A program made the position numbers and the translations under genes. Source: Candidatus Rubrimentiphilum sp. (GTDB taxonomy: Bacteria; Vulcanimicrobiota; Vulcanimicrobiia; Vulcanimicrobiales; Vulcanimicrobiaceae). From it: a stretch of DNA of 64,000 nt. Within the stretch, counting starts at the first letter, position 1; every line of letters begins with the position of its first letter. The stretch lies in assembly GCA_035710515.1 (NCBI GenBank), contig DASTDE010000001.1, positions 372,001 through 436,000 of the forward strand. Direction: 5' to 3'. The notes beneath the pieces were generated by a model, which was given only the letters and a program-made list of their open reading frames with translations, had not been told where the DNA came from and did not search any database. Positions 18,553 through 26,289 of the stretch are shown one piece after another.

Positions 18553-18913
18553 CGAGCCGGGTTTCGAGCCGCTCGACGCGATTGTTGAGGCCGTCAAATT
18601 TTGAGTCCATCTGATCGAACCGCGCATCGACCCGGTCGAAGCGCCGGTCCATCTCTTCGAAGCGCAGATCGACCTGTCCGAAGCGTCGGTCGACCTGTTC
18701 GAAACGTCGATCGACCTGTTCGAAACGCTCGTCAATCTTGTCGAACTTGTCGAAGACGAGAATAAAACGGCGATTGACGTCGTTTCTAAAATCTTCCAGG
18801 CGGCCATCCAAAGCTCTGATTTCGCCTTCCACCCGGGCAAAGCCGAGCGACACGGCGTCACGAAGTTCGAGGACGGCGTCCATCACTTCGCGCGTTGTAG
18901 GGTCCCTCTCCAT
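18545..18913 (-). CDS. Heptad-repeat coiled-coil protein, 122 aa
   Basis: Nearly the whole protein is a long coiled coil. A central array of seven-residue units (ERFEQVD, RRFEQVD, RRFGQVD, LRFEEMD, RRFDRVD, ARFDQMD) follows an N-terminal helical part (TREVMDAVLELRDAVSLGFA). There is no signal peptide or membrane helix. Such proteins usually oligomerise as scaffolds; nothing indicates a specific partner. The repeat is also visible in DNA as 21-bp units, consistent with expansion by unequal recombination or slippage. It stands upstream of dtd on the same strand. Confidence 0.75.
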   Translation of the reverse strand: MERDPTTREVMDAVLELRDAVSLGFARVEGEIRALDGRLEDFRNDVNRRFILVFDKFDKIDERFEQVDRRFEQVDRRFGQVDLRFEEMDRRFDRVDARFDQMDSKFDGLNNRVERLETRLAI

Positions 18914-18966
18914 GCCGGCATACGATACACTGCGATTGTTTCCGGAATGTTTCCTTGTGAAGAACT

Positions 18967-19416
18967 CTAGAAGACTTTTTTCGTGTCGAGCAAGATCGTG
19001 ACGGGCCCGTCGTTCACCAGTTCGACTTCCATCATCGCGCCGAACTCACCATACTCTACGTGCAAGCCGTCGCGCTTTAAGAGCACCCCGACGCGTTCGT
19101 AGAGCGGCTTCGCTTGCTCTTCGCGCGCCGCGGCAACAAATGAAGGGCGGCGGCCTTTGCGCGCATCGCCGTGCAGAGTGAATTGAGAGATCAACAATAT
19201 GCCACCGCCGGCTTCGGCGGCGCTTCGGTTCATAAGGCCCTCGTCGTCGCGAAAGATTCGCAGGGTGGCGATCTTTTCGGCCATCTGCTCGGCATCGCGT
19301 TCGCCGTCGTCCACGCCGACGCTCAGCAGGACGGCCAGCCCGCCGGCGATCGAGCCGGTGACTCGTCCGTCCACGCGCACCTCCGCGCGGGAAACGCGTT
19401 GAACAACGGCTCGCAT
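18967..19416 (-). CDS. dtd: D-aminoacyl-tRNA deacylase
   Basis: Hydrolyses D-aminoacyl-tRNA (and mischarged Gly-tRNA-Ala), protecting translation from D-amino acids. From ATG 19416 the protein is 149 aa, normal for the family. Seen: [13 protein letters not shown] at the start, the Ser-Gln motif [17 protein letters not shown] near residue 78, and the C-terminal [11 protein letters not shown] cross-subunit GlyPro motif. It starts one base after the stop of the proline dehydrogenase gene, so they form one transcript. An upstream in-frame codon would extend into that gene and is not favoured. Confidence 0.96.
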   Translation of the reverse strand: MRAVVQRVSRAEVRVDGRVTGSIAGGLAVLLSVGVDDGERDAEQMAEKIATLRIFRDDEGLMNRSAAEAGGGILLISQFTLHGDARKGRRPSFVAAAREEQAKPLYERVGVLLKRDGLHVEYGEFGAMMEVELVNDGPVTILLDTKKVF

Positions 19417-19417
19417 C

Positions 19418-20311
19418 TTAGCGCGAAAAGATGCTGGAGAGCGCGAAGAGCAGGTTCTCTTTGCGCTCGGCAACGCGGCGGTAGAAATACGCCGCCCAGT
19501 GCGTGCCGAACGGCACGTAGACGCGCAGGCGATAGCCGTCTTGCACGAGTTGACGCTGAAGGTGCGGGCGCACGCCGTAGATCATCTGGAACTCGAAGCG
19601 GTCGCGCGCTATGCCTTCAGCTGCGACGAATTCCTTGACTGCGGCGATGAGCCGGCGGTCGTGGGTGGCGATGCCGGGATAGTTTCCGCGCGTTAAGAGC
19701 TCGCGCGCGCATTGCAAGTACTGCTCGCGAATCTTGGGCATCTCTTTGTACGCGATCGCCGCGGGTTCGTTGTAGGCGCCTTTGCAAAGACGCACGCGAG
19801 CGTTCAACTCGATGGTGCGTTCGACGTCTCGCGGCGTCCGTTTTAAATACGCTTGAAGGACGGGGCCGATGTTCTTGTGCTCCGCGTAGGCTCGTTCAAA
19901 GACGCGCAGCGTGGACTCGGTAACCGCCGAGCCTTCCATGTCGATGCGCACGAACGGATCGGCGTTCGACTGCGCCCGCTCCAAGATTGCCGCCAGATTG
20001 TCAAACGCGAAGTCTTCATCGATCAGCAATCCGAGGGCGGTCAGCTTTACCGAAACGTTGCTTTGCGCGCCGGTCGCCTTGATGGCGTCGAGTATCTGCA
20101 TGTATGCATCGCGCGTTTTGAGCGCCGCCTCGCGCTCGAGGACGTCTTCACCCAAGAAGTCGAGCGAAGCGGTCATACCGGCGACGTTCAGCTCCCGAAC
20201 CGCCGCCATCGCGGCATCGATCGTTTTCCCGGCGACGAAGCGCTTGGCTAGAAAGAAAAAACGGCGTTGGAAGGTCGAGTCGGGCGCGAAGAAACGGTCG
20301 AGAACTGCCAC
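19418..20311 (-). CDS. Proline dehydrogenase (monofunctional)
   Basis: FAD enzyme that oxidises proline to pyrroline-5-carboxylate. Its 297 aa match the short monofunctional PRODH type. Seen: the (beta-alpha)8 barrel motifs [29 protein letters not shown] (substrate/FAD region), IATHD, and the C-terminal signature [11 protein letters not shown] with [20 protein letters not shown], whose paired Arg residues bind the proline carboxylate. No P5C dehydrogenase is in the window. Followed 1 nt later by dtd; the co-location with a D-amino-acid proofreading enzyme has no obvious metabolic meaning. Confidence 0.95.
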   Translation of the reverse strand: MAVLDRFFAPDSTFQRRFFFLAKRFVAGKTIDAAMAAVRELNVAGMTASLDFLGEDVLEREAALKTRDAYMQILDAIKATGAQSNVSVKLTALGLLIDEDFAFDNLAAILERAQSNADPFVRIDMEGSAVTESTLRVFERAYAEHKNIGPVLQAYLKRTPRDVERTIELNARVRLCKGAYNEPAAIAYKEMPKIREQYLQCARELLTRGNYPGIATHDRRLIAAVKEFVAAEGIARDRFEFQMIYGVRPHLQRQLVQDGYRLRVYVPFGTHWAAYFYRRVAERKENLLFALSSIFSR

Positions 20312-20318
20312 AGAGCCG

Positions 20319-21089
20319 CTATACGACGCGCCGCCTCAGAGCCCATTGAAGTGCGATGGCGAGCGCCGCCAACACAACGAAGCCGTAGCTCAGCGCGAGC
20401 GCGGCGGCGATCCCTTGGGCGGAGAGCGTTACGTAGAGCTGCACCGGCAATGCCGTTGGGTGGTACGCGACGATAGACGTGGCTCCATACTCGCCGATGG
20501 CGCGCATCCACGTGAGCACCACGCCCGCCAGTACGTTCGGCGCGGCAAGCGGCAGCGCGATGCGAAAGAAGATGGTGGCCGTGCCGGCGCCGAGCGTTCG
20601 CGCTGACTCCTCGTAGATTGGATCGATGGTTGCGAATGCGGCCGTCGATACGATTGCAACAAACGAGCCGGCTACAAAAAATTCGGCGAGCGCGACACCC
20701 CACAGCGAGTCGGCGAAGATCAGCCCGTGCGCGGCGAGCGCCGCGCCGAGCGGCGTGCGGGTTCCGATCGTTTGCAAAAGCATGATGCCCGAGGCAACGG
20801 GCGGGAACGCCAGCGGCAGCGCGAGCAGAGCCAGCGCGATCGCACGCGGTGCGGCGGGAGCATGTGCGAGCGCGTAGGCGGCCGGAACGCCGAGCAGCGT
20901 TGCAACGGCGACCGCAATGCTCGAAGCGATCAGCGACACCGTCAGCGCGTCGCGCGCTTGAGGCTGCGCAAACGCGCCGATAACGTCGCCCGGCTTGACC
21001 GCCGCGAACATCGCGATGACGGGGCCAAGCATTACGACGACGAGCACCGCCGCGGCGAGATGAAAGAAGGAGATTCGGCTAAATTTCAA
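20319..21089 (-). CDS. ABC transporter permease of the molybdate/sulfate (ModB/CysT) type
   Basis: A 256-aa inner-membrane permease with six hydrophobic helices and the EAA loop that contacts the ATPase (EESARTLGAGTATIFF, LPLAAPNVLAG). The IGEYGATSIVA segment is typical of ModB, CysT and WtpB permeases, so an oxyanion substrate is likely. No substrate-binding protein or ATPase gene lies nearby, so it is an orphan here. The start is a TTG. It is divergent from the mntP-like gene, also TTG-initiated, with only 14 nt between them, so each promoter must lie in the neighbour's coding region. Confidence 0.88.
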   Translation of the reverse strand: MKFSRISFFHLAAAVLVVVMLGPVIAMFAAVKPGDVIGAFAQPQARDALTVSLIASSIAVAVATLLGVPAAYALAHAPAAPRAIALALLALPLAFPPVASGIMLLQTIGTRTPLGAALAAHGLIFADSLWGVALAEFFVAGSFVAIVSTAAFATIDPIYEESARTLGAGTATIFFRIALPLAAPNVLAGVVLTWMRAIGEYGATSIVAYHPTALPVQLYVTLSAQGIAAALALSYGFVVLAALAIALQWALRRRVV

Positions 21090-21103
21090 GACCCGTCCTC
21101 GAG

Positions 21104-21664
21104 TTGAACTTCCTCAAAATTCTCGTCATCGCCCTCTCGTTGGGGCTCGACGTCTTCGCAGTCGGAGTCGGGGTTGGGATGCGCGGCATCTCGCGCGGGC
21201 TCAAGGTGCGTATCGGCCTGGCTTTTGCAACCGCCGAGGTCGTGATGAATCTCGCCGGCGTGGGTTTGGGAAAACTCGCTGGGCATCTGCTCGGCGACGT
21301 GGCCGGATACATCGGGTTCGCGGCGCTGATCGGTTTGGGCGCGTACATGATCTTCGAAGCGGTGCGTGAATCCGAGCTGAAAACTCCGCTCGACATGTCG
21401 CGCGGTTGGGGACTCTTGATCGGATCGCTGTCGATCAGTCTGGACTCGCTAGGCATCGGTTTCTCAATTCTGTACATCGGCGTGCCGCTCTATCTTTCGC
21501 TGGGCGTAATATTCGTGGTGTCGATCTGTTCGACCGCGTTGGGCTTAACACTCGGACGCGTTGTAGGACGGCGTGCTGAAGAGAGTGCGGAACTTTGGGC
21601 CGGCATCGTGCTGGCGTTGACCGGTATCGCCTTCACGCTGGCAAAAGCCTTGCTTCCGGCGTGA
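21104..21664 (+). CDS. MntP-family (putative manganese exporter) membrane protein
   Basis: A 186-aa protein with six transmembrane helices in two repeated halves. The first half has SLGLDVFAVGVGVGMRG and the second has SISLDSLGIGFSILYIG; the paired Asp-bearing motifs are the metal site of MntP-type exporters. A TTG start at 21104 is the only suitable one. Its stop overlaps the GTG of the next gene (GTGA), so it is the first member of a tight five-gene string with a KamB-like protein, a beta-keto-acid cleavage enzyme and two peptide-transporter permeases. Why a metal exporter heads that string is unclear. Confidence 0.85.
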   Translation: MNFLKILVIALSLGLDVFAVGVGVGMRGISRGLKVRIGLAFATAEVVMNLAGVGLGKLAGHLLGDVAGYIGFAALIGLGAYMIFEAVRESELKTPLDMSRGWGLLIGSLSISLDSLGIGFSILYIGVPLYLSLGVIFVVSICSTALGLTLGRVVGRRAEESAELWAGIVLALTGIAFTLAKALLPA

Positions 21665-22572
21665 AAACCGGAGATGCGCTGCTCGACCTTGCGCGCGCAA
21701 ACGGTCGCACCTCACTCTTCGTTGTCGGCACGGGAAAAAACGCGGGAAAGACGGTGGCGATGCGCGCGATCGCAACGGCCGCTGCGCGCCGCGGCATTTC
21801 GCTCGGGTTAACGTCCGCCGGCCGCGACGGTGAAACGTTCGACGCGGTTGACGCTGCCGCGAAGCCGAGGCTCTTTCTCGATGCCGGCACGATTGTCGCG
21901 ACCGCGCCCATGCTCTTGCCCGCTCACTCGGATTTTGACGTGCTTGAGGAAACTAATTGGCAGACGGCGGCGGGCGCCGTTGTGTTTGCTCGCGTTCGGC
22001 GTCCGGCGTTCTACGAGTTGGCAGGTCCACCGAAAGCATCGGAGCTTCGCCGTTGCGTCGAACGCCTGCGCGAGTTGGGCTGTGAACAAGTGATTGTGGA
22101 CGGCGCGATCGATCGCGTCGCGGCGTTAGCCGGCGGTGACGATGCGGTCGTCATTGCAGTAGGGGCCGACGCGGGTACTTCGATCGAAGAAGCGGCTGCA
22201 TACGCGCGCGCGCTCGTCGAGCGCCTGTGCATTCAATCGTACGATCCACAGCAGCCGTTTGTGAAGATCGAAGGCGGCCTGACTTCCGCTTCGGCCCGCA
22301 GGCTGCTCGAACTGGGTGAGAAGCGGCAAGTAGTCGTGCGCGATCCAACGCAAGTCGTGATTCATGGAAAAGAGTTCTTGCGGTTTGTGGAGCGCGTTGC
22401 GCTGCGATGCGAGCGTCCGCTGCATGTCGTCGCGGTGACGGTTGCACCGATGGGCCGCGAGCGGGATTTTGACGCCGAGGCGTTTCGCACGGCGGTAGCG
22501 CGCGAAACCGGGTTGCCGGTCTTCGACGTGTATGCCGACGCGGTGTCAGGCGCCGAAGCGTCGAAAGAATAA
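21661..22572 (+). CDS. P-loop protein resembling lysine 5,6-aminomutase reactivase subunit KamB
   Basis: A 303-aa nucleotide-binding protein starting at GTG 21661 (overlaps the previous stop by 4 nt). The P-loop VVGTGKNAGKT at residues 21-31 is atypical because the first Gly of the Walker A consensus is Thr24. It continues with GISLGLTSAGRDGETFD, GTIVATAPMLLP and VIVDGAIDRVAALAGGDDAV. From memory this pattern matches proteins annotated as KamB, the ATPase-like subunit that reactivates adenosylcobalamin-dependent lysine 5,6-aminomutase. The next gene encodes a Kce-type enzyme of the same lysine pathway, which supports the idea. The aminomutase itself is not in the window. Other MobB-like P-loop roles remain possible. 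Confidence 0.65.
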   Translation: MKTGDALLDLARANGRTSLFVVGTGKNAGKTVAMRAIATAAARRGISLGLTSAGRDGETFDAVDAAAKPRLFLDAGTIVATAPMLLPAHSDFDVLEETNWQTAAGAVVFARVRRPAFYELAGPPKASELRRCVERLRELGCEQVIVDGAIDRVAALAGGDDAVVIAVGADAGTSIEEAAAYARALVERLCIQSYDPQQPFVKIEGGLTSASARRLLELGEKRQVVVRDPTQVVIHGKEFLRFVERVALRCERPLHVVAVTVAPMGRERDFDAEAFRTAVARETGLPVFDVYADAVSGAEASKE

Positions 22573-22578
22573 CGCTAA

Positions 22579-23421
22579 ATGGACCCGCTGATCGTCACGG
22601 TCGCGCCTGTCGGCGCGGAGCTCACGCCGGAGCAGACGCCGCATCTGGCCGTGAAGCCGCAACAACTCGGTGAGGTGGCGGAGCGATGCCGTCAAGCCGG
22701 TGCGTCGATCATTCACGTTCATTGCCGCGAAGACGACGGCAGCAATACGCACGACAAAGGCCGTTTCAAAGAAGCCTATGCCGAGATCAGCGCGCGCAGC
22801 GATTTGATCGTACAGTTTTCTACCGGTGGTGCGATCGGCATGACGCCGGAAGAGCGCGCCGGCGTGCTCGATTTGCGCCCGGAGATGGCAACGCTCACGT
22901 GCGGCTCGGTAAACTTCGGCGACGATATTTTTGAAAACAGTTTTCCGATCATGCGCGCCATCCTAAAGTGTATGAACGAACTCGAGATCCGGCCCGAGCT
23001 CGAAATTTTCGATAAGGGCCATCTCTCCAACGCGCGCCGCTTGGAACGCGAAGGCTTGCTGAAGTTTCCGCAACACGTTGATTTTGTATTGGGCGTGCCG
23101 GGCGGATTGGACGCAAGCGTTGCCAACCTATGCGATCTGGTGGATGCGCTTCCGGCGGGATGCACGTGGTCCGTGGCCGGCATCGGCCGCGCGCAGCTCC
23201 CGATGGCGATGGCGGCGATCGCGATGGGCGGACACGTGCGCGTCGGGCTCGAGGACAACATCTATTATTCGAAGGGTAAGCTCGCCACCAATGACGAGCT
23301 CGTGGCGCGCGTCGTTCGCATTGCGGCCGAACTGGGACGGCCCGCGGCGACACCCGCCCAAGCCCGCGAAATGCTTGGCTTGCCGCCGCTACAGGAGCAC
23401 GCCCGCAGAGCTTTAATGTAG
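22579..23421 (+). CDS. Beta-keto acid cleavage enzyme (BKACE, Kce-type; DUF849)
   Basis: Zinc enzyme that condenses a beta-keto acid with acetyl-CoA, giving acetoacetate and a new CoA ester; the founding member Kce acts on 3-keto-5-aminohexanoate in lysine fermentation. The 280-aa TIM-barrel protein has VAPVGAE (Glu14), the zinc motif HVHCRE (His46, His48), STGGAIG (from Ser80), TCGSVNFG and RVGLEDNIYY (zinc ligand Glu225), all diagnostic. Within BKACE the substrate cannot be fixed from sequence alone. It lies 6 nt after the KamB-like gene and 6 nt before dppB, in a single operon. Confidence 0.92.
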   Translation: MDPLIVTVAPVGAELTPEQTPHLAVKPQQLGEVAERCRQAGASIIHVHCREDDGSNTHDKGRFKEAYAEISARSDLIVQFSTGGAIGMTPEERAGVLDLRPEMATLTCGSVNFGDDIFENSFPIMRAILKCMNELEIRPELEIFDKGHLSNARRLEREGLLKFPQHVDFVLGVPGGLDASVANLCDLVDALPAGCTWSVAGIGRAQLPMAMAAIAMGGHVRVGLEDNIYYSKGKLATNDELVARVVRIAAELGRPAATPAQAREMLGLPPLQEHARRALM

Positions 23422-23427
23422 CGAATC

Positions 23428-24402
23428 TTGTTTACGTACGTCGCGCGGCGGACGTTCCAGGCGGTTCCGCTGCTGTTGCTGATCTCGCTGATTCTCTTCC
23501 TGATCGTGCACAGCGCGCCGGGCGGCGGTCTGGGCCCGTACTTGCAGAATCCGCACATCACGCCGGCGGACATCGCGCGCCTGAAGCACAACCTTGGCCT
23601 CGATCAGCCGCTGTATAAGCAGTACGTCGCGTGGCTCGGCGAAGTGCTTCGCGGCGATTTCGGGTACTCGACCAGTAACTCCGAGCCGGTCTTCAACGCG
23701 ATCGTCGAGCGCTTGCCGTCAACGCTCCTGTTGATGGGCACCGCCATCACGATCGCCTTCATCATCGGCGTGTCGGCCGGACTCTTCGCCGCCGTTCATC
23801 CGTACTCGACGTGGGACTACTTCATCACGACGTTCGCCTTCTTCGGTCAGTCCATGCCGGTGTTTTGGCTGGCGCTGATGCTGCAGCTCGCGTTTGCGGT
23901 GCACGGAATACCGCTGCCGTTCGGGTACGTGATCCAATTGCCGTCCGCGGGAATATCGAGTTCCGACACGTTCGATTTCGGCGATCGAATTACGCATTTG
24001 ATTCTACCGGCGACAGCGCTGGCGTTTTTGAACATCGCGCTGTACAGCCGGTTCATGCGCAGCTCGATGCTCGAAGTGATCAACACCGATTATATGCGCA
24101 CCGCATCAGCCAAGGGTTTGAGCCGGCGCGTCGTGCTTTTTAAACACGGTCTGAAGAACGCGCTGATTCCACTCGTCACGGTAACGGCACTGTCGCTGCC
24201 GGCGCTCTTCGGCGGCGCGATCGTCACCGAGACCATCTTCGCATGGCCCGGCGAGGGGCGGCTGTTCATCAACGCGCTCGGGCAAGAAGACATCGCCGTG
24301 CTGATGGGCTATTTGATCGTGAACGCGTTTTTGGTGGTGTTCTTTAATCTGTTAGCCGACGTGTTGTACGCTTGGCTCGACCCGCGGGTAAAATACGACT
24401 GA
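23428..24402 (+). CDS. Dipeptide/oligopeptide ABC transporter permease, DppB type
   Basis: A 324-aa inner-membrane permease with a TTG start and the standard DppB N-terminus (TYVARRTFQAVPLLLLIS). It has six hydrophobic helices and the EAA loop (YMRTASAKGLSRRVVLFKHG, ending in NALIPL), followed by GGAIVTETIFAWPGEGRLF, diagnostic for DppB/OppB. It pairs with the next gene (DppC) to form the membrane channel. No substrate-binding protein or DppD/F ATPase is in the window, so these components must be elsewhere. In this operon it may import lysine-derived, peptide or opine substrates for the BKACE branch; that link is inference. Confidence 0.93.
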   Translation: MFTYVARRTFQAVPLLLLISLILFLIVHSAPGGGLGPYLQNPHITPADIARLKHNLGLDQPLYKQYVAWLGEVLRGDFGYSTSNSEPVFNAIVERLPSTLLLMGTAITIAFIIGVSAGLFAAVHPYSTWDYFITTFAFFGQSMPVFWLALMLQLAFAVHGIPLPFGYVIQLPSAGISSSDTFDFGDRITHLILPATALAFLNIALYSRFMRSSMLEVINTDYMRTASAKGLSRRVVLFKHGLKNALIPLVTVTALSLPALFGGAIVTETIFAWPGEGRLFINALGQEDIAVLMGYLIVNAFLVVFFNLLADVLYAWLDPRVKYD

Positions 24403-25346
24403 TGGCTATTTCAGCGCCGCTGCCCGCGCCGTTCATCGCCGAAGACGACAGCACCGTCTATAGCAAGGTCACGGTATGGAAACGTTTCCGCCGCCACCGT
24501 ATGGCGATGGCGGGTGCGGTGGTTTTGCTCATCATGATTTTGGTCGCGATATTTGCTTGGAAGCTCGCGCCGTTCGATCCCAACGCGATCGACGAAGTGC
24601 ACTGGCAGGGCAACCCCGTTGCGCCGTGCTTCCAAAACGCGGCGCAGTGCGGCGGCCACCTTTTAGGCTTGGACGAAAACGGCCGCGACGAGCTCTCGCG
24701 CCTGATGTTCGGCGCGCAGATCTCGCTGACGGTTGCGGTTTCGGCGGTGCTGATGGAGTTGGTCATCGGGACGCTGCTCGGGGCGCTGGCCGGCTATTAC
24801 GGGGGCTGGGTCGACTACATTTTGATGCGCGTCACCGACGTATTTTTGTCTATTCCGCTCTTGCCGTTGCTCTTGGTGTTGACCGGCATCGTGGCGGCGA
24901 GCTCGACGAAAGCGGCGCTCAGTTTTTACGTCATTGTGATCATCATCGGGGGACTCTCTTGGCCCAGTGTGGCCCGTTTGGTGCGCGCCTCGTTCCTCTC
25001 GCTGCGCGAACGCGAGTACGCTGAGGCTGCTCGAGCCGTCGGCAACGGCGATCTGCGCATCATGCTGCGTCATCTGCTGCCCAACGCGATGGCCCCGCTT
25101 ATCGTTCAGGCGACGCTCGACGTCGCCAACGTCATCATCGTGGAGTCCGTGCTCTCGTTCCTGGGCTTCGGCATTCAGCCGCCGACGGCGTCCTGGGGAA
25201 ATATGCTCTCCAACGCCGAGGCGACGCTCCAGGACCAGTGGTGGGCGGCGGTCTTCCCCGGCCTGTGCATTCTCTTCACCGTCCTCGCCATCAACTACAT
25301 CGGCGACGGCTTGCGTGATGCGCTCGATCCGAACGCAATAAAATAG
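24402..25346 (+). CDS. Dipeptide/oligopeptide ABC transporter permease, DppC type
   Basis: A 314-aa partner of the preceding permease. The ATG at 24402 shares its A with the dppB stop (TGATG). Seen: N-terminal WKRFRRHRMAMAGAVVLL, the periplasmic loop ending in HLLGLDENGRDELSRLMFG (classic DppC/OppC signature), and the EAA loop EYAEAARAVGNGDLRIMLRH followed by LLPNAMAPLIV, then SFLGFGIQPPTASWG. The C-terminus is ALDPNAIK. The same eight codons plus stop recur, with only third-position changes, 122 nt downstream. Confidence 0.94.
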   Translation: MAISAPLPAPFIAEDDSTVYSKVTVWKRFRRHRMAMAGAVVLLIMILVAIFAWKLAPFDPNAIDEVHWQGNPVAPCFQNAAQCGGHLLGLDENGRDELSRLMFGAQISLTVAVSAVLMELVIGTLLGALAGYYGGWVDYILMRVTDVFLSIPLLPLLLVLTGIVAASSTKAALSFYVIVIIIGGLSWPSVARLVRASFLSLREREYAEAARAVGNGDLRIMLRHLLPNAMAPLIVQATLDVANVIIVESVLSFLGFGIQPPTASWGNMLSNAEATLQDQWWAAVFPGLCILFTVLAINYIGDGLRDALDPNAIK

Positions 25347-25377
25347 ACACCAACTCTGCCAGCGCATCACGCGGGGA

Positions 25378-25402
25378 GCCCTGCGAGCTTTGCTCGTAGG
25401 GG
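25378..25402 (+). terminator. Strong hairpin after dppC
   Basis: CCCTGCGAGC (25379-25388) pairs with GCTCGTAGGG (25392-25401) through a three-base TTT loop, 10 bp with one G-T pair. No T tract follows, so it is either a Rho-independent terminator without a U-run or part of a palindromic repeat. A smaller GCACC-AAAA-GGTGC hairpin follows at 25410-25423. Confidence 0.45.
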
Positions 25403-25441
25403 GCGCGCAGCACCAAAAGGTGCGGAGTGCCGGTTAAATGG

Positions 25442-25468
25442 GCCCTTGACCCGAACGCTATTAAGTAG
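25442..25468 (+). pseudogene. Relic of a second dppC 3' end (eight codons plus stop)
   Basis: Read in frame, these 27 bases encode ALDPNAIK and a TAG stop, identical to the C-terminus of the intact dppC at 25320-25346. The six differences all fall at third codon positions. That pattern is expected from divergence under protein-level selection, not from chance or from a recent DNA copy. Upstream sequence in the same frame does not match dppC. It looks like the tail of a lost paralogue left beside the tRNA gene. Part of it also overlaps the putative tRNA promoter. Confidence 0.6.
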
Positions 25469-25475
25469 ATAGACT
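25446..25475 (+). promoter_or_regulatory. Putative sigma-70 promoter of tRNA-Leu
   Basis: TTGACC (25446-25451, five of six matches to the -35 consensus) and TAGACT (25470-25475, four of six to the -10 consensus) are 18 nt apart. The predicted transcription start falls about 11 nt before the tRNA 5' end. Sequence match only. Confidence 0.4.
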
Positions 25476-25492
25476 GGCCGGGCACCCTCCAC

Positions 25493-25576
25493 GCGCGAGT
25501 GGCGAAATTGGTAGACGCACTAGCTTGAGGGGCTAGCGCCCGCAAGGGCGTGCTGGTTCGAGTCCAGTCTCGCGCA
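25493..25576 (+). tRNA. tRNA-Leu(GAG)
   Basis: The acceptor stem GCGCGAG pairs with CTCGCGC, with discriminator base A at 25576. The D arm contains TGGCGAAATTGGTAGACGCA as in other leucine tRNAs. The anticodon stem CTAGC/GCTAG encloses loop TTGAGGG, giving anticodon GAG (reads CUC/CUU). A long variable arm (GCCCGCAAGGGC) marks it as class II, and the T arm CTGG-TTCGAGT-CCAG closes the fold. The 3' CCA is not encoded. The 3' end is partly repeated at 26274-26289. Confidence 0.95.
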
Positions 25577-25580
25577 AGAA
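25564..25580 (+). repeat. attL-like repeat: 3' end of tRNA-Leu
   Basis: CCAGTCTCGCGCAAGAA at the tRNA 3' end is repeated as CCAGTCTCGCGAAGAA at 26274-26289, with one base deleted. The pair brackets the CVNH gene, as att sites bracket an integrated element. No integrase is present. Confidence 0.45.
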
Positions 25581-25626
25581 AATAAGGCCGGCAGGGCTCC
25601 CCACCGGTCCCGCGCATTTAACGGTC

Positions 25627-26214
25627 ATGAATCGTTTTTGGGCTTTGGCCCCGATGTTCGCCTTAATCGCGACGCTTAGTCCTGTGAAGGCTTTCGCGCA
25701 AAGCATTCCGCCTGGGTCGTATCGCGACTCATGCCGGAATATTAGAGTCAGCAATGGCGTGCTCAGCGCCGAGTGTGCGGTGCCCGACGGGCGGATGCAT
25801 CGCAAGACGAGCATCGAGCTATCGAAATGTGCCGGCCGCGACATCGAAAACAATAGCGGGCGGCTCGAGTGCTGGTTGTCGCCGGCCGAGCCTGGACGCT
25901 TTACGTTGAACATACGCGGCGGTGGCGGCGACTTCGCGGTGGAAGTTTTGGGTGTGGACGTCAACAAAAAGCCCTTCCATCTTTCTGAAACGCGGAAAGG
26001 TGCAGGGCCTCTTGTGTTCCACCACACGGCGTTTCCGCTGCGGGGGATTGCTATCACCGGCGAACAGCGCTTCGAGGTAGAGCGTCCGCGGAAACTTTCC
26101 GTCACCTGCGACTATAAGTGGATTTTCCTCAAAATAACGAACGGGGAAACTCTAACCCTTAATGCCTGGAAGTATGACAGCAACCCCAATTCCTGCGATG
26201 AAAAGCCTCATTAG
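25627..26214 (+). CDS. Secreted cyanovirin-N homology (CVNH) domain protein
   Basis: A 195-aa exported protein with a signal peptide ending near AFAQ (residue 25). The mature N-terminal part matches the CVNH lectin pattern: PPGSYRDSCRNIRV, NGVLSAECAVPDG, SIELSKCAGRDIENNSGRLEC, including the paired Cys residues and the RDIxNNxGxLxC repeat end. CVNH proteins bind mannose-rich glycans. The C-terminal half (about 90-195) is beta-rich and not recognised; it contains GGGGDFAVEVLGVDV and CDYKWIFLKI. The gene stands alone between tRNA-Leu and a partial copy of the tRNA 3' end, suggesting acquisition by integration. Confidence 0.8.
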   Translation: MNRFWALAPMFALIATLSPVKAFAQSIPPGSYRDSCRNIRVSNGVLSAECAVPDGRMHRKTSIELSKCAGRDIENNSGRLECWLSPAEPGRFTLNIRGGGGDFAVEVLGVDVNKKPFHLSETRKGAGPLVFHHTAFPLRGIAITGEQRFEVERPRKLSVTCDYKWIFLKITNGETLTLNAWKYDSNPNSCDEKPH

Positions 26215-26273
26215 CATCCCCGGCGCGTAGGCGTCCGCAGGTGCCGGCGGGTGCTTGCTGTGCCGGAGCAGGG

Positions 26274-26289
26274 CCAGTCTCGCGAAGAA
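26274..26289 (+). repeat. attR-like repeat of the tRNA-Leu 3' end
   Basis: CCAGTCTCGCGAAGAA matches the tRNA-Leu 3' end and its flank with 16 of 17 positions, 710 bp downstream on the same strand. It lies in the spacer between the CVNH gene and the RND pump. Confidence 0.45.
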
